Source: JBLMXQ01 sp050257855 (GTDB lineage Bacteria > Acidobacteriota > Vicinamibacteria > Vicinamibacterales > CAVVIG01). Taken from it: a stretch of DNA of 64,000 nt. Below the pieces are notes generated by a model. That model searched no databases and had not been told where the DNA came from. It saw only the letters and a list, made by a program, of their open reading frames with translations. Positions 42,054 to 49,676 of the stretch are shown here, in pieces. Both the position numbers and the translations under genes were made by a program. The DNA lies in assembly GCA_050257855.1 (NCBI GenBank), contig JBLMXQ010000018.1, forward strand, positions 1 to 64,000. Reading direction: 5' to 3'. Within the stretch, counting starts at the first letter, position 1. The number at the start of each line of letters is the position of its first letter.

Positions 42054-43039
42054 CAGCCGTCGACCTCTGCGACCGGTTCGACGAGCAGCGGACGGACATG
42101 AAGGTAACGCGTGGCCCGGCGCTTCTGATCGATATCGCGATACACGCGTTCGACCTGCACTTCCGTGAGCCCGGCGGCACCAGCGACATCAGCCGCCGGG
42201 ACGCGATGGTTGCGGCCGTACAGACACAGGTCCATCTGTTCATAGGGCAGGGCGAAGAAGAACTCCTCCTGTGTCTGCGGCAGAGAGAACGTGTCGGTGG
42301 TCGGCCGCCGTTCCCGGATTTCGTCCGGCACTCCGAGGTACCCGGCAAGTGCATATACCTGGGTCTTGAACAGGTGCGCGATCGGCTTCAGATCGGCAGC
42401 GCCGTCTCCCTGCTTGACGAAGAATCCCTGGTCGTACTCCAGGCGGTTGGGCGTTCCGGCGACCGCGTAGTTCAGACGGTCGGAGTGGTAGTACTCCAGG
42501 AGCTTCCGGACGCGCTGCTTGAAATTCGTGGCGGCGACCAGTTGGAGATAGGCGGCTGCTGGCAGTCGACAGGTGCTCAGCTCGCCTGAGGGCGCCTCGA
42601 TCGTGAGCTCGGACACGTTGAGGCGATCGCGATCGAGGATCGACGGCAGGGTGATCTTGCACCGGTACCCGTCGCCGTAGTCCGGAAACACCTCACGGAT
42701 GGCTTCGGCCTGACGCGTGTAGCAGCCGGCGGCGGCCAGGAGCGGCTCGACGTCTTCCACGATCGTCGGCAGGCCGAACTGCGACGTGAGAAGCCGTCCA
42801 AGGCGAAGGGCGTCGGCTGAGGAGTCGCGCTCCGGCATGAGCAGGACGAGGACGCGTTCGCCGCCGAGCGCGCGTGCGCACAGGCAGGTCACGACTGAGC
42901 TGTCGATGCCGCCAGAGAGGCCGATCACGACGCCGCGCCGGTGGAGCACCGTCAGCACCTGGTGGCGAATGGCCTCCTGGATCTGCGCGGCGGTGCGCGC
43001 GGCATCGATGGCGAGGACATCACGCGAAAACGCCGTCAT
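42053..43039 (-). CDS. nadE: NadE-like ammonia-dependent ATP-pyrophosphatase
   Basis: 328 residues; the ATG at 43039 is chosen because GGAG lies six bases before it. The P-loop is GVVIGLSGGIDSSVVTCL. Further NAD-synthase motifs are RVLVLLMPERDSS, VAGTPNRLEYDQGFFVKQGDGAADLKPIAHLFKTQV and RRPTTDTFSLPQTQEEFFFAL. No glutaminase domain is fused. Classical NadE amidates deamido-NAD+ with ammonia. As a member of a biosynthetic operon it may instead amidate another adenylated carboxylate; whether it is also the only NadE of the genome cannot be seen. Confidence 0.88.
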   Translation of the reverse strand: MTAFSRDVLAIDAARTAAQIQEAIRHQVLTVLHRRGVVIGLSGGIDSSVVTCLCARALGGERVLVLLMPERDSSADALRLGRLLTSQFGLPTIVEDVEPLLAAAGCYTRQAEAIREVFPDYGDGYRCKITLPSILDRDRLNVSELTIEAPSGELSTCRLPAAAYLQLVAATNFKQRVRKLLEYYHSDRLNYAVAGTPNRLEYDQGFFVKQGDGAADLKPIAHLFKTQVYALAGYLGVPDEIRERRPTTDTFSLPQTQEEFFFALPYEQMDLCLYGRNHRVPAADVAGAAGLTEVQVERVYRDIDQKRRATRYLHVRPLLVEPVAEVDG

Positions 43040-43058
43040 CGGTGTCTCCACGGGTGCC

Positions 43059-43580
43059 TCACATCGAGGCGTTGCGGGATTCGGCGCCGGCGCCCGACCG
43101 CGTCAGCCTGAGGCCTCGCACGAACTCCTCGTACGGATGCTCGGCGGTGAGCGGCACGGATGCGACACCCAGCGCCCCGGCCGCGGGAGCGCCCCAGACC
43201 GTGTGCGCCGGCACGTTGCGGCTCACGACCGTGCCCGCCCGGATGACGGCGCCTTCGCCGATTCGCACGTTCGGCAGGATGATGCAGTGCGGTCCGACGA
43301 ACACGTCGTTCTCGATGACGACGTCGCCCTTGCTCGTCGGCCTCCGGGGTCCCCAGTAGAAATGCGTGATGATCGAGCTGCGCAATCCGATCGTGCAGTT
43401 GTCCCCGATCCTGACGTGTTCCGGGTGCAGCTCGTCGATGTAGACCAGCTGGGCAATCCACACGTTCCGGCCGATCTGAACGCCCCGACGCCGGTGCAGC
43501 CACGGCCGGACGGTCGCGCCGCCCGGCATCACGAACGCGAGCTTGTGGAGGAGTCTTCTGACCGCGTCGGCAGCGTTCAT
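43059..43580 (-). CDS. Left-handed beta-helix (hexapeptide) acyltransferase
   Basis: 173 residues from the ATG at 43580, the first gene of the operon. Hexapeptide repeats are obvious: VQIGRNVWIAQLVYIDELHPEHVRIGDNCTIGLRSSIITH, then GDVVIENDVFVGPHCIILPNVRIGEGAVIRAGTVVSRNVPAHTVWGAPA. The catalytic His is probably that of IITHFYWG. Members transfer acetyl or other acyl groups from CoA or ACP to sugars or amino sugars. With an ACP and ligase downstream, acylation of a sugar or glycan is plausible. Upstream 43581-43805 is less GC-rich and holds a TGCCGA-ATAA-TCGGCA hairpin (43738-43753) but no gene. Confidence 0.88.
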   Translation of the reverse strand: MNAADAVRRLLHKLAFVMPGGATVRPWLHRRRGVQIGRNVWIAQLVYIDELHPEHVRIGDNCTIGLRSSIITHFYWGPRRPTSKGDVVIENDVFVGPHCIILPNVRIGEGAVIRAGTVVSRNVPAHTVWGAPAAGALGVASVPLTAEHPYEEFVRGLRLTRSGAGAESRNASM

Positions 43581-43805
43581 CGTGAACTCGTCAGAGCAAC
43601 TCACGAGCCAGATTGAATGATGGAGTTCGCCGCGCCTCGTCAGCGGAGTCGAGATCTTAAGCCGCCGTCGAGCAAGACATTCATCTGCCAGTCGTGCGGA
43701 TATATCGATGTTTCGCGCGTCGTCGTGCCGTGGTCATTGCCGAATAATCGGCACAACCCTGACGGCATTCCGGCAATGAAAGCCATGCAGTGTTGCGACC
43801 TGCTG

Positions 43806-44753
43806 TCAGCCTTTCGGTGCGACGTAGCTCCTGCGGCCGCGCGCCTTCAGACCCTTGCCCGCAACGCGCACGTCGATGCGGTGCACCTTGCCGTCGCGCT
43901 TCGGCGGGGTGAAGCCGAGCAGGTACTGGCTGTGCAGTTCATCGGCCACGCTCGTGAACGCCGCGCCCAGATCGTCGCCGTACCGGATCTCCGCATAGCC
44001 TCCGCCGGTCTCCTCGGCGACGCGCGCGAGCCCGGGATCGGGAAGATCGGCGAGCAGCGCGGCCTGGAGACTGCCGGGCCCGATGGCCCCGCCCGGCGGC
44101 CGCTGCGGACGGCTGTGCATGCCGACGGCGTAGACCATCACGTCCTCGTTCCGCGCGCGGTCGATCACCTCTGCCTGGCTCGAGGCGCGATGGCGGAAGT
44201 CGATTGGTCCGCTGTCCTTGCCGTCGCTCAGCACCAGAATCACGCGGCGCTGGTCGTCCCGATCGCCGAACGTGTCCATCGCCTCCTCCAGCGCCCGCCA
44301 GAGCGGAGTGGGGGCGTCGGGCGCGATCGTATCGGGCAGCGCCGCCAGAAGCCCACCGGGATCGTGCGTGAACGAGGGACTGATCGTGACCTGTTCGCCG
44401 AACGATCCCACACGCACCTCGTCGTCAGGACGAAGCCGCGCGAAGAGCTGCTCGGACGCCGCGCGCAGCAGCGGAAGATTGCCGGCCATGCTGCCCGACA
44501 CGTCCAGCATGACGACGAGCTTGATGGGCTGCGGGGAGTTGTCGAACTGGGCGAGCCGCTGCGGCTTCCTGTCGTCGCGCACCTCGAAGTCGCCGCGCGT
44601 CAGCGAGGTGACGAGCCGCCCGTCGCGATCGGTGACGGTGACGAAGACCCGCACCGCGTCCCCGCGGCCGCGAAAGACCGGCTGCTGCGCGAATATGCCG
44701 TGCAGGCTGATGACGGAGGCGGCCAGGACGCCGCATGCGACGAGTCGGGTCAT
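43806..44753 (-). CDS. Exported VWFA protein of the acidobacterial type
   Basis: 315 residues with signal peptide (VACGVLAASVISLHGIFAQ). The N-terminal part reads VFVTVTDRDGRLVTSLTRGDFEVRDD, the prefix of the VWFA-related Acidobacterial domain. The MIDAS metal site is DVSGSMAG (DxSxS), with the third motif in SDGKDSG. These proteins are abundant in Acidobacteria, secreted and presumably adhesive or scaffolding; partners are unknown. The C-terminus YLLGFTPPKRDGKVHRIDVRV is typical. It is divergent from the amidase. Confidence 0.93.
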   Translation of the reverse strand: MTRLVACGVLAASVISLHGIFAQQPVFRGRGDAVRVFVTVTDRDGRLVTSLTRGDFEVRDDRKPQRLAQFDNSPQPIKLVVMLDVSGSMAGNLPLLRAASEQLFARLRPDDEVRVGSFGEQVTISPSFTHDPGGLLAALPDTIAPDAPTPLWRALEEAMDTFGDRDDQRRVILVLSDGKDSGPIDFRHRASSQAEVIDRARNEDVMVYAVGMHSRPQRPPGGAIGPGSLQAALLADLPDPGLARVAEETGGGYAEIRYGDDLGAAFTSVADELHSQYLLGFTPPKRDGKVHRIDVRVAGKGLKARGRRSYVAPKG

Positions 44754-44878
44754 GCTCGCGATCTCTTTCGGAAGCAGCAGGCGGCGATCCCAGTAATATC
44801 ACGGACGCCCCCGCCATTGCGGGTATGCTTGGCCCGTCGGACGACCGTGCCCCGAGCAGTCGCCGCTGAGGACTCGCC

Positions 44879-46702
44879 ATGAACACACGTCGGCAATTCC
44901 TGCTCACCGCTCCCCTGGGAATGCTCGGGGCGGCAGCCGCCTGCCGGCGCGGACAGCCGCCGGCGCAGCAGTCGGCCGCCGGCAGTGCTGCGCCGCCGAC
45001 ACCGGGCGCGCCGCCCGCCTTCGCGACGGCGCCCGCGTCAGGCCCCGAGGTCTCGCCGGCCACGTTCGCCGAAGCAGAAAAACTCGTGCAGGTGACGTTG
45101 AGCGCCGGCGAGCGCGACGAGGCGGCCGGGAGCTGGCGGCGGGCGATGGCGCCACTGCTCGAGCGGCGCACCGGACCGCGGAAGGTCGCCCTCGCCCCCG
45201 ACGTCGCCCCCGCCACCCGCTGGAACCCGGTCGGCATTCTCCCCGGGGGCACGGCCGGGCCGACACGCGACGCGTTCGTACGCACCGGGGACGATGCGGT
45301 GCCGCTGCCTTCGAGCGACGCCGACATCGCCTTTTCTCCCGTGACGCGGCTGTCGCGCTGGATCGAGAAGAGACAGCTCACCTCCGAGCGGCTCACGAAC
45401 ATCTACCTCCAGCGGATCGAGCAGTTCGATCGGCAGCTTCGGTGCATCATCACGCTCACGAAGGAATCTGCGGTCGCGCAGGCGAGGAAAGCCGACGCGG
45501 AGATCGCGGCGGGACGCTACCGCGGGCCGCTGCACGGGATTCCATTCGGTGTGAAGGACCTGCTCGACACCGCGGGCATCCCGACCACGTATGGCGCCGA
45601 GCCGTTCAGGAATCGCGTGCCGGCCGCCGATTCCGCCGTCGTGCACCGTTTGTACGAGGCCGGGGCCGTGCTCGTCGCCAAACTGAGTCTGGGGGCGCTG
45701 GCGCTCAACGACATCTGGTTCGGCGGGCAGACGATGAATCCGTGGCTGCTCGAGGAAGGTGCGTCGGGATCGAGCGCGGGGCCGGGCGCCGCGACCGCGG
45801 CCGGGCTGGTCGCCTTCTCGGTCGGCAGCGAAACCGGCGGCAGCATCGTCGCGCCCTCGATGCGATGCGGCGTCACAGGCCTCCGGCCGACCTTCGGGCG
45901 CGTCGCGCGCACCGGCGCGATGACGCTCTGCTGGTCGCTCGACAAGCTCGGGCCGATGACGCGGAGCGTCGAGGACGCGATGCTGGTCCTGCAGGCGATC
46001 GCCGGGCCCGACCCGGGCGACGTGTCGAGCGTGCCGAGCCATCTCGAGTTCGACGCGACGGCGCCGGTGACCGGCCTCCGCGTCGGGTACTTCCCGGCGT
46101 GGATGAACACGCCCCCGGCGACCGACGTCGACCGAGCGGCCCTCGCGACCGTCACGAAACTGGGAATGGCGGCCACGGAGGTGAGCCTGCCCGACTGGCC
46201 GTACGATTCGCTGCAGCACGTGCTCTTCAGCGAAGCGGCGGCCTCGTTCGAGGATCTCACGCTGTCGGGCGGCCTCGGGGAACTGAGAGCGCAGGTCCCC
46301 GATGCGTGGCCGAACCTGTTCCGGCAGGCGCGCTTTCTGTCAGCGGTGGACTTCGTGCAGGCCGATCGTCTGCGGCGCCGCGTGGCGAACGAGATGGCGC
46401 GCGTGTTCTCCGAGGTGGACCTGCTCCTCGTGCCGTCGCTCCGCGACGAGATGCTCACGCTGTCGAATTTCACGGGCCATCCGTCGCTCACGCTGCGCGC
46501 AGGCTTCGTCCACGTTTCGGAGGCGCGGAGCGACTGGGCGCCCGACCCGAAACATCCGCTCCCGAAGTTCTCGCCGCCCCGGCGCGTGCCCCACGGCGTG
46601 ACGCTGCTCGGCCGACTCTTCGAGGAGGGGACCGTCGCGCGCGCCGGACTCGCGCTCGAACGGGCGTTCGGCGTGGCCGGAGAACGCCCGCCGGGGTTCT
46701 AG
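44879..46702 (+). CDS. Tat-exported amidase-signature enzyme
   Basis: 607 residues. The N-terminus NTRRQFLLTAPLGMLGAAAAC has a twin-Arg motif and a possible lipobox. The amidase-signature triad is visible: Lys of GIPFGVKDLLD near residue 226, Ser of EEGASGSSAGPGA near 298, and Ser of SVGSETGGSIVAPS near 322. About 150 residues precede the usual amidase start; that extension is partly Pro/Ala-rich. Relatives are GatA-like amidases; this exported form probably hydrolyses an amide outside the cytoplasm and is not a GatCAB subunit. Confidence 0.92.
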   Translation: MNTRRQFLLTAPLGMLGAAAACRRGQPPAQQSAAGSAAPPTPGAPPAFATAPASGPEVSPATFAEAEKLVQVTLSAGERDEAAGSWRRAMAPLLERRTGPRKVALAPDVAPATRWNPVGILPGGTAGPTRDAFVRTGDDAVPLPSSDADIAFSPVTRLSRWIEKRQLTSERLTNIYLQRIEQFDRQLRCIITLTKESAVAQARKADAEIAAGRYRGPLHGIPFGVKDLLDTAGIPTTYGAEPFRNRVPAADSAVVHRLYEAGAVLVAKLSLGALALNDIWFGGQTMNPWLLEEGASGSSAGPGAATAAGLVAFSVGSETGGSIVAPSMRCGVTGLRPTFGRVARTGAMTLCWSLDKLGPMTRSVEDAMLVLQAIAGPDPGDVSSVPSHLEFDATAPVTGLRVGYFPAWMNTPPATDVDRAALATVTKLGMAATEVSLPDWPYDSLQHVLFSEAAASFEDLTLSGGLGELRAQVPDAWPNLFRQARFLSAVDFVQADRLRRRVANEMARVFSEVDLLLVPSLRDEMLTLSNFTGHPSLTLRAGFVHVSEARSDWAPDPKHPLPKFSPPRRVPHGVTLLGRLFEEGTVARAGLALERAFGVAGERPPGF

Positions 46703-46777
46703 CCGCCCGCGACGCCCGCCGCCGACGAACATCGTGTCAGCAGCGAGGGACGGGCCCGTGACGCGCGCCCGGAGATT

Positions 46778-47266
46778 CTAGGAGCCGGTCGCCGCGAACC
46801 AGGAGCCCGTCGGGCTCGTGACGAACACGATCGGCGCAATGCACGGGGACGGCAGGCTCACGACGTCGTCGATGATGGCGTCCCCGTCCGGGCTTGCGGG
46901 AAAGGTGTTCGTGGAGCGGTTCACGGTGGCCACGACGAGGTTGCCCGTCTGGTCGGTCGTCGGGGTGAGGCAACTGACGATCGCCTTGAACTGCGGGATC
47001 GGGTTCGTGCCCGCACCGGTGCCTTCTGCGAGGACCAGCCCCTGCACGCGCACCTGCACGCGGCCGTCGAAGCCCAGCTGGCCCATGCCCTTCGTCAGCA
47101 TCCAGGGAATGCCGCCGCCGTTGACGCCCCGCACCGGGTTCGTCGTTCCGTTGAAGGGCCGCACCACGGGCGTCATGGTATGGAACTCGAGAATCTTGTC
47201 ACCGGTCAAACCGGTTCCAGGCAGGGCGAGCAGCAGTGAGAGCGCGAATCCGATCGTCTTGTGCAT
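46778..47266 (-). CDS. Secreted hypothetical protein
   Basis: 162 residues; the ATG at 47266 follows GGAGG with four-base spacing. Signal peptide of ~21 residues (GFALSLLLALPGTGLTG). The mature part is beta-rich and polar: DGRVQVRVQGLVLAEGTGAG, then FKAIVSCLTPTTDQTGNLVVATVN and CIAPIVFVTSPTGSWFAATG. It has two Cys, possibly a disulphide. No named family recognised. The 202 bases between it and the next gene's end hold nothing recognisable. Confidence 0.75.
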   Translation of the reverse strand: MHKTIGFALSLLLALPGTGLTGDKILEFHTMTPVVRPFNGTTNPVRGVNGGGIPWMLTKGMGQLGFDGRVQVRVQGLVLAEGTGAGTNPIPQFKAIVSCLTPTTDQTGNLVVATVNRSTNTFPASPDGDAIIDDVVSLPSPCIAPIVFVTSPTGSWFAATGS

Positions 47267-47468
47267 GGTTCCTCCATTGTTGAACACGAGCACACGCGAA
47301 GTGCATGGAACGCGCCATGGCCGCGACGCGCCTGTGTGGAGGAATTTCAGTTCAAGAAGCTCGATGTGGCGACCGTGGCCGCGGGGTCGCTTTTCCGATC
47401 GCGAAAGCGTCCTGCACCGGATGTAACTGGACCGGCTCGGAGGCGCGGCGCCGCGTCGCCGGGCCGGT

Positions 47469-47876
47469 TCACTTCCAGCCGGTCGGCTTGCGCGTGAACC
47501 GCGCGGGCAGGGTCGGCTTGGCGGTGGACGGGGAATCAGGTTCTCCCGACTGGCTCCGGATCTCGCGTTCGAGCTCCTCCTCGTCGGGCAGGCCCTCGAG
47601 CTGATCGACGAACATCAGCGAGTGCTGCGACGGAATCTCGAACTTCTTCCCGCACGTCTTGCAGGTCACCTCGTCGTCGAGGCGCAGGAGGTAATCGCGG
47701 AGCTTCGCGTATTTCGCTCGGTCCTCGTCGCTCGCGCCGGGGGGCAGCCGGTCCTTCTTCGAGCGCCGCACCCACCTGACGCTGTACTCGTTGGTGCGCC
47801 GGCACCGCGGACACTGATAGCGTCCCGGGCGCATTTCCGCCTTTTCGTTGAACAGGGCGCGTTCGTCGAGTGCCAT
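47469..47876 (-). CDS. Zinc-ribbon protein of unknown function
   Basis: 135 residues. Two CxxC pairs, CPRC near residue 22 and CKTC near 72, should bind one zinc ion. Between them is a basic, Arg-rich segment (RRTNEYSVRWVRRSKKDRLPPGASDEDRAKYAKLRDYLL). The C-terminus is acidic, then Pro-rich. It may bind nucleic acid or act as a small regulator, but nothing specific can be said. Confidence 0.75.
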   Translation of the reverse strand: MALDERALFNEKAEMRPGRYQCPRCRRTNEYSVRWVRRSKKDRLPPGASDEDRAKYAKLRDYLLRLDDEVTCKTCGKKFEIPSQHSLMFVDQLEGLPDEEELEREIRSQSGEPDSPSTAKPTLPARFTRKPTGWK

Positions 47877-47996
47877 ACCGCCAATGGTAGCAAGCCGGCG
47901 CCTCGATTTCGAACCGTTCGGCGCCCGTAGCCGGAAGACGCCGTCCGCGATGAGGCAGGACGGCAGAACGATTGGGATCGCTCCTTCGACGCGGGT

Positions 47997-48458
47997 CTAC
48001 CTCTGATTCCGGCCACGCCCGCTCGTCTCGACGGGCGTCTCCTGCGCGTTGACGGCCTGCCACCGACCGTGCCGGCGGACGAAGACGTCGGTGAAGACGG
48101 TGCGGTCTTCGTGTCCGACGGCATCCACCGAGAGCACGACGCCGGTGACGACGCCGGTGTCGCCGTACAGGCGAATCTTCAATTGCTCGAAGCGCTGGCG
48201 ACGATCGGCGGGCAGCGGATGCGCGACTGCCCATTTGATGTGCTGTCCCTTGGTGAGGAAGACGCCGGCGGCGACGGGATGCATGAAATCCTCTGCGAGA
48301 ACTCGATCCAGCGTCTGGCGATCGTGCTCGCCGATGAGCCATTCACGCTCGAGCGCCCTGAGCGCGGCGCGATCGCGAGCCTCTGGCGGGTGAGTCACTG
48401 ACGGCGCAGCCAACAGACCTGCGATCATGGCAGCCGACACAACCGGGTGCGTGCGCAC
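47997..48458 (-). CDS. Exported NTF2/DUF4440-like protein
   Basis: 153 residues from the GTG at 48458, which has GGGAGG four bases upstream; the frame continues upstream only as shadow. Short signal (VVSAAMIAGLLAAPSV). NTF2-like domain: LRALEREWLIGEHDRQTLDRVLAEDFMHPVAAGVFLTKGQ, then VFTDVFVRRHGRWQAVNAQETPV. Function unknown. It is a second NTF2-like secreted protein in the window, not closely similar to the one at 11119. Twenty bases separate it from the nitrilase stop on the same strand. Confidence 0.82.
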   Translation of the reverse strand: MRTHPVVSAAMIAGLLAAPSVTHPPEARDRAALRALEREWLIGEHDRQTLDRVLAEDFMHPVAAGVFLTKGQHIKWAVAHPLPADRRQRFEQLKIRLYGDTGVVTGVVLSVDAVGHEDRTVFTDVFVRRHGRWQAVNAQETPVETSGRGRNQR

Positions 48459-48478
48459 GGAGCCTCCCGCGAATGATC

Positions 48479-49270
48479 CTACCAGCCGGACTTGCAGCGT
48501 CTCGCGAGAAGGCCGGTGGCTTCTGCGATATCGATGTCCGCGACGAGCAGCCCTCGCTTGCCGTACGGCTGGTACGCGAGGAGCGTCCCGTCGGGCCGCA
48601 CCACGGCCGATGTCGTCGGCGACCCCGCGCTCGCGCAGTTCACCGTGGCGAAGAAGCAGGTGTTCTCGGCCGCCCGGCACAGAGCCGCTTTCTCGTGGAA
48701 CGAGTTTGCGGGATCAGCGAAACTCGAGGGCCGGTACCCGCCCGGCTCGGCCTCGTGGAAATGAGGGTGGAACACGATGTGTGCGCCGCGGCGGGCCGCC
48801 CAGCGGACCGTTTCCGGATAACGCCAGCCCTCATGGCAGATGGCTATGCCGAACGTCACCGGGCCCGCCTGGAACACGCGCCGTCCGGCGCCGGGCGAAT
48901 ACGTGCCATCCTCGGAGGGGTCGAGCTGGACCTTGTCCTGGAAGCCGGCGATCGTTCCGTCCCGGTTGATGACCAGCGCCGAGATCATCAACGTGTCGTC
49001 GACGAGGCGTTCGGTCCCGAGAACGACCGCGAGATTGCCTTTCGCAGCAGCGCCGGCGACGGCGGACCAGGCGCGGTCGAGGAATGCCGAATCCGGACGC
49101 GGCACCTGCTTCCCCATGCCTCGGTAGCCGGGAACGAAGCATTCCGGAAAGCAGATCAGGTCGGCACCTTCGGCGGACGCCTGCGCGATGGCCTGTTCGG
49201 CCAGCGCGACCGACTCCGCGGGGGTCGCCGGAAACTGGAGGTTCGCGAGCGCGATTCGAAATGCGTTCAT
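48479..49270 (-). CDS. Carbon-nitrogen hydrolase (nitrilase superfamily)
   Basis: 263 residues without signal peptide. The catalytic Glu-Lys-Cys triad is visible: E of ICFPECFVPGY near residue 43, K of AGFQDKVQLDPSEDGTYSPG, and C of FGIAICHEGWRYPE. A His-rich HIVFHPHFHEAEPGG follows. Members hydrolyse amides, including N-carbamoyl amino acids and omega-amides; the substrate here is not determined. Upstream neighbour on the same strand is the 3D-domain protein. Confidence 0.92.
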   Translation of the reverse strand: MNAFRIALANLQFPATPAESVALAEQAIAQASAEGADLICFPECFVPGYRGMGKQVPRPDSAFLDRAWSAVAGAAAKGNLAVVLGTERLVDDTLMISALVINRDGTIAGFQDKVQLDPSEDGTYSPGAGRRVFQAGPVTFGIAICHEGWRYPETVRWAARRGAHIVFHPHFHEAEPGGYRPSSFADPANSFHEKAALCRAAENTCFFATVNCASAGSPTTSAVVRPDGTLLAYQPYGKRGLLVADIDIAEATGLLARRCKSGW

Positions 49271-49276
49271 CGATAT

Positions 49277-49669
49277 TCAGCGAAGGACCGAGACGCGGGC
49301 CGATCGGCGGCCGAACCTGATCGCTTCACGGCAGTTTCGAATGTACACGTCGATCCGGCGCCCCCGGATGGCCGAGCCCGTGTCGCGCACGACGTAGATG
49401 CCGCTGTATCGTCCGAGCCCGGTGAGCCTGATCCTCGAACCCATCGGCAGGACGTCCGGATCGGCGGCGACGATTCCCTCCCTCGGCGTTGTGCCGGTCG
49501 CCGTGACGCGGCCTGTGCAGTAAGCGGTCGCGGTGAACAGCGACTCGCCCGCTCGCGGCACGCCGGCAGCCGGCCCCTTCGGGTGCACGCGCCCCGCACA
49601 TCCCTCGGCGACGAGGACGACCGCTCCGAAGACGGCGCACCAGAACGCGGTTCGGGGTTCGAACGACAT
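49277..49669 (-). CDS. 3D-domain (RlpA/YuiC-like) lipoprotein
   Basis: 130 residues from the ATG at 49669. A lipobox-like segment (FWCAVFGAVVLVAEGC) is followed by a 3D domain: FTATAYCTGRVTATGTTPREGIVAADPDVLPMGSRIRL, then YVVRDTGSAIRGRRIDVYIRN with the three conserved aspartates. The double-psi barrel is shared with lytic transglycosylases of the MltA/RlpA kind; a cell-wall role is likely. It starts seven bases downstream of the ADOP permease stop, probably in its transcript. Confidence 0.9.
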   Translation of the reverse strand: MSFEPRTAFWCAVFGAVVLVAEGCAGRVHPKGPAAGVPRAGESLFTATAYCTGRVTATGTTPREGIVAADPDVLPMGSRIRLTGLGRYSGIYVVRDTGSAIRGRRIDVYIRNCREAIRFGRRSARVSVLR

Positions 49670-49676
49670 CGCGTTG

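Noticed and set aside
43605..43805. Sigma-54 promoter or riboswitch upstream of the NadE-AsnB operon
   Set aside because: TGGCAG and TTGC occur but nine bases apart instead of the required spacing, and the short TGCCGA/TCGGCA hairpin matches no riboswitch known to me.
44425..45402. Minus-strand extension of the VWFA gene into the amidase region
   Set aside because: That frame is shifted relative to the VWFA protein, whose own start and signal peptide at 44753 are clear.
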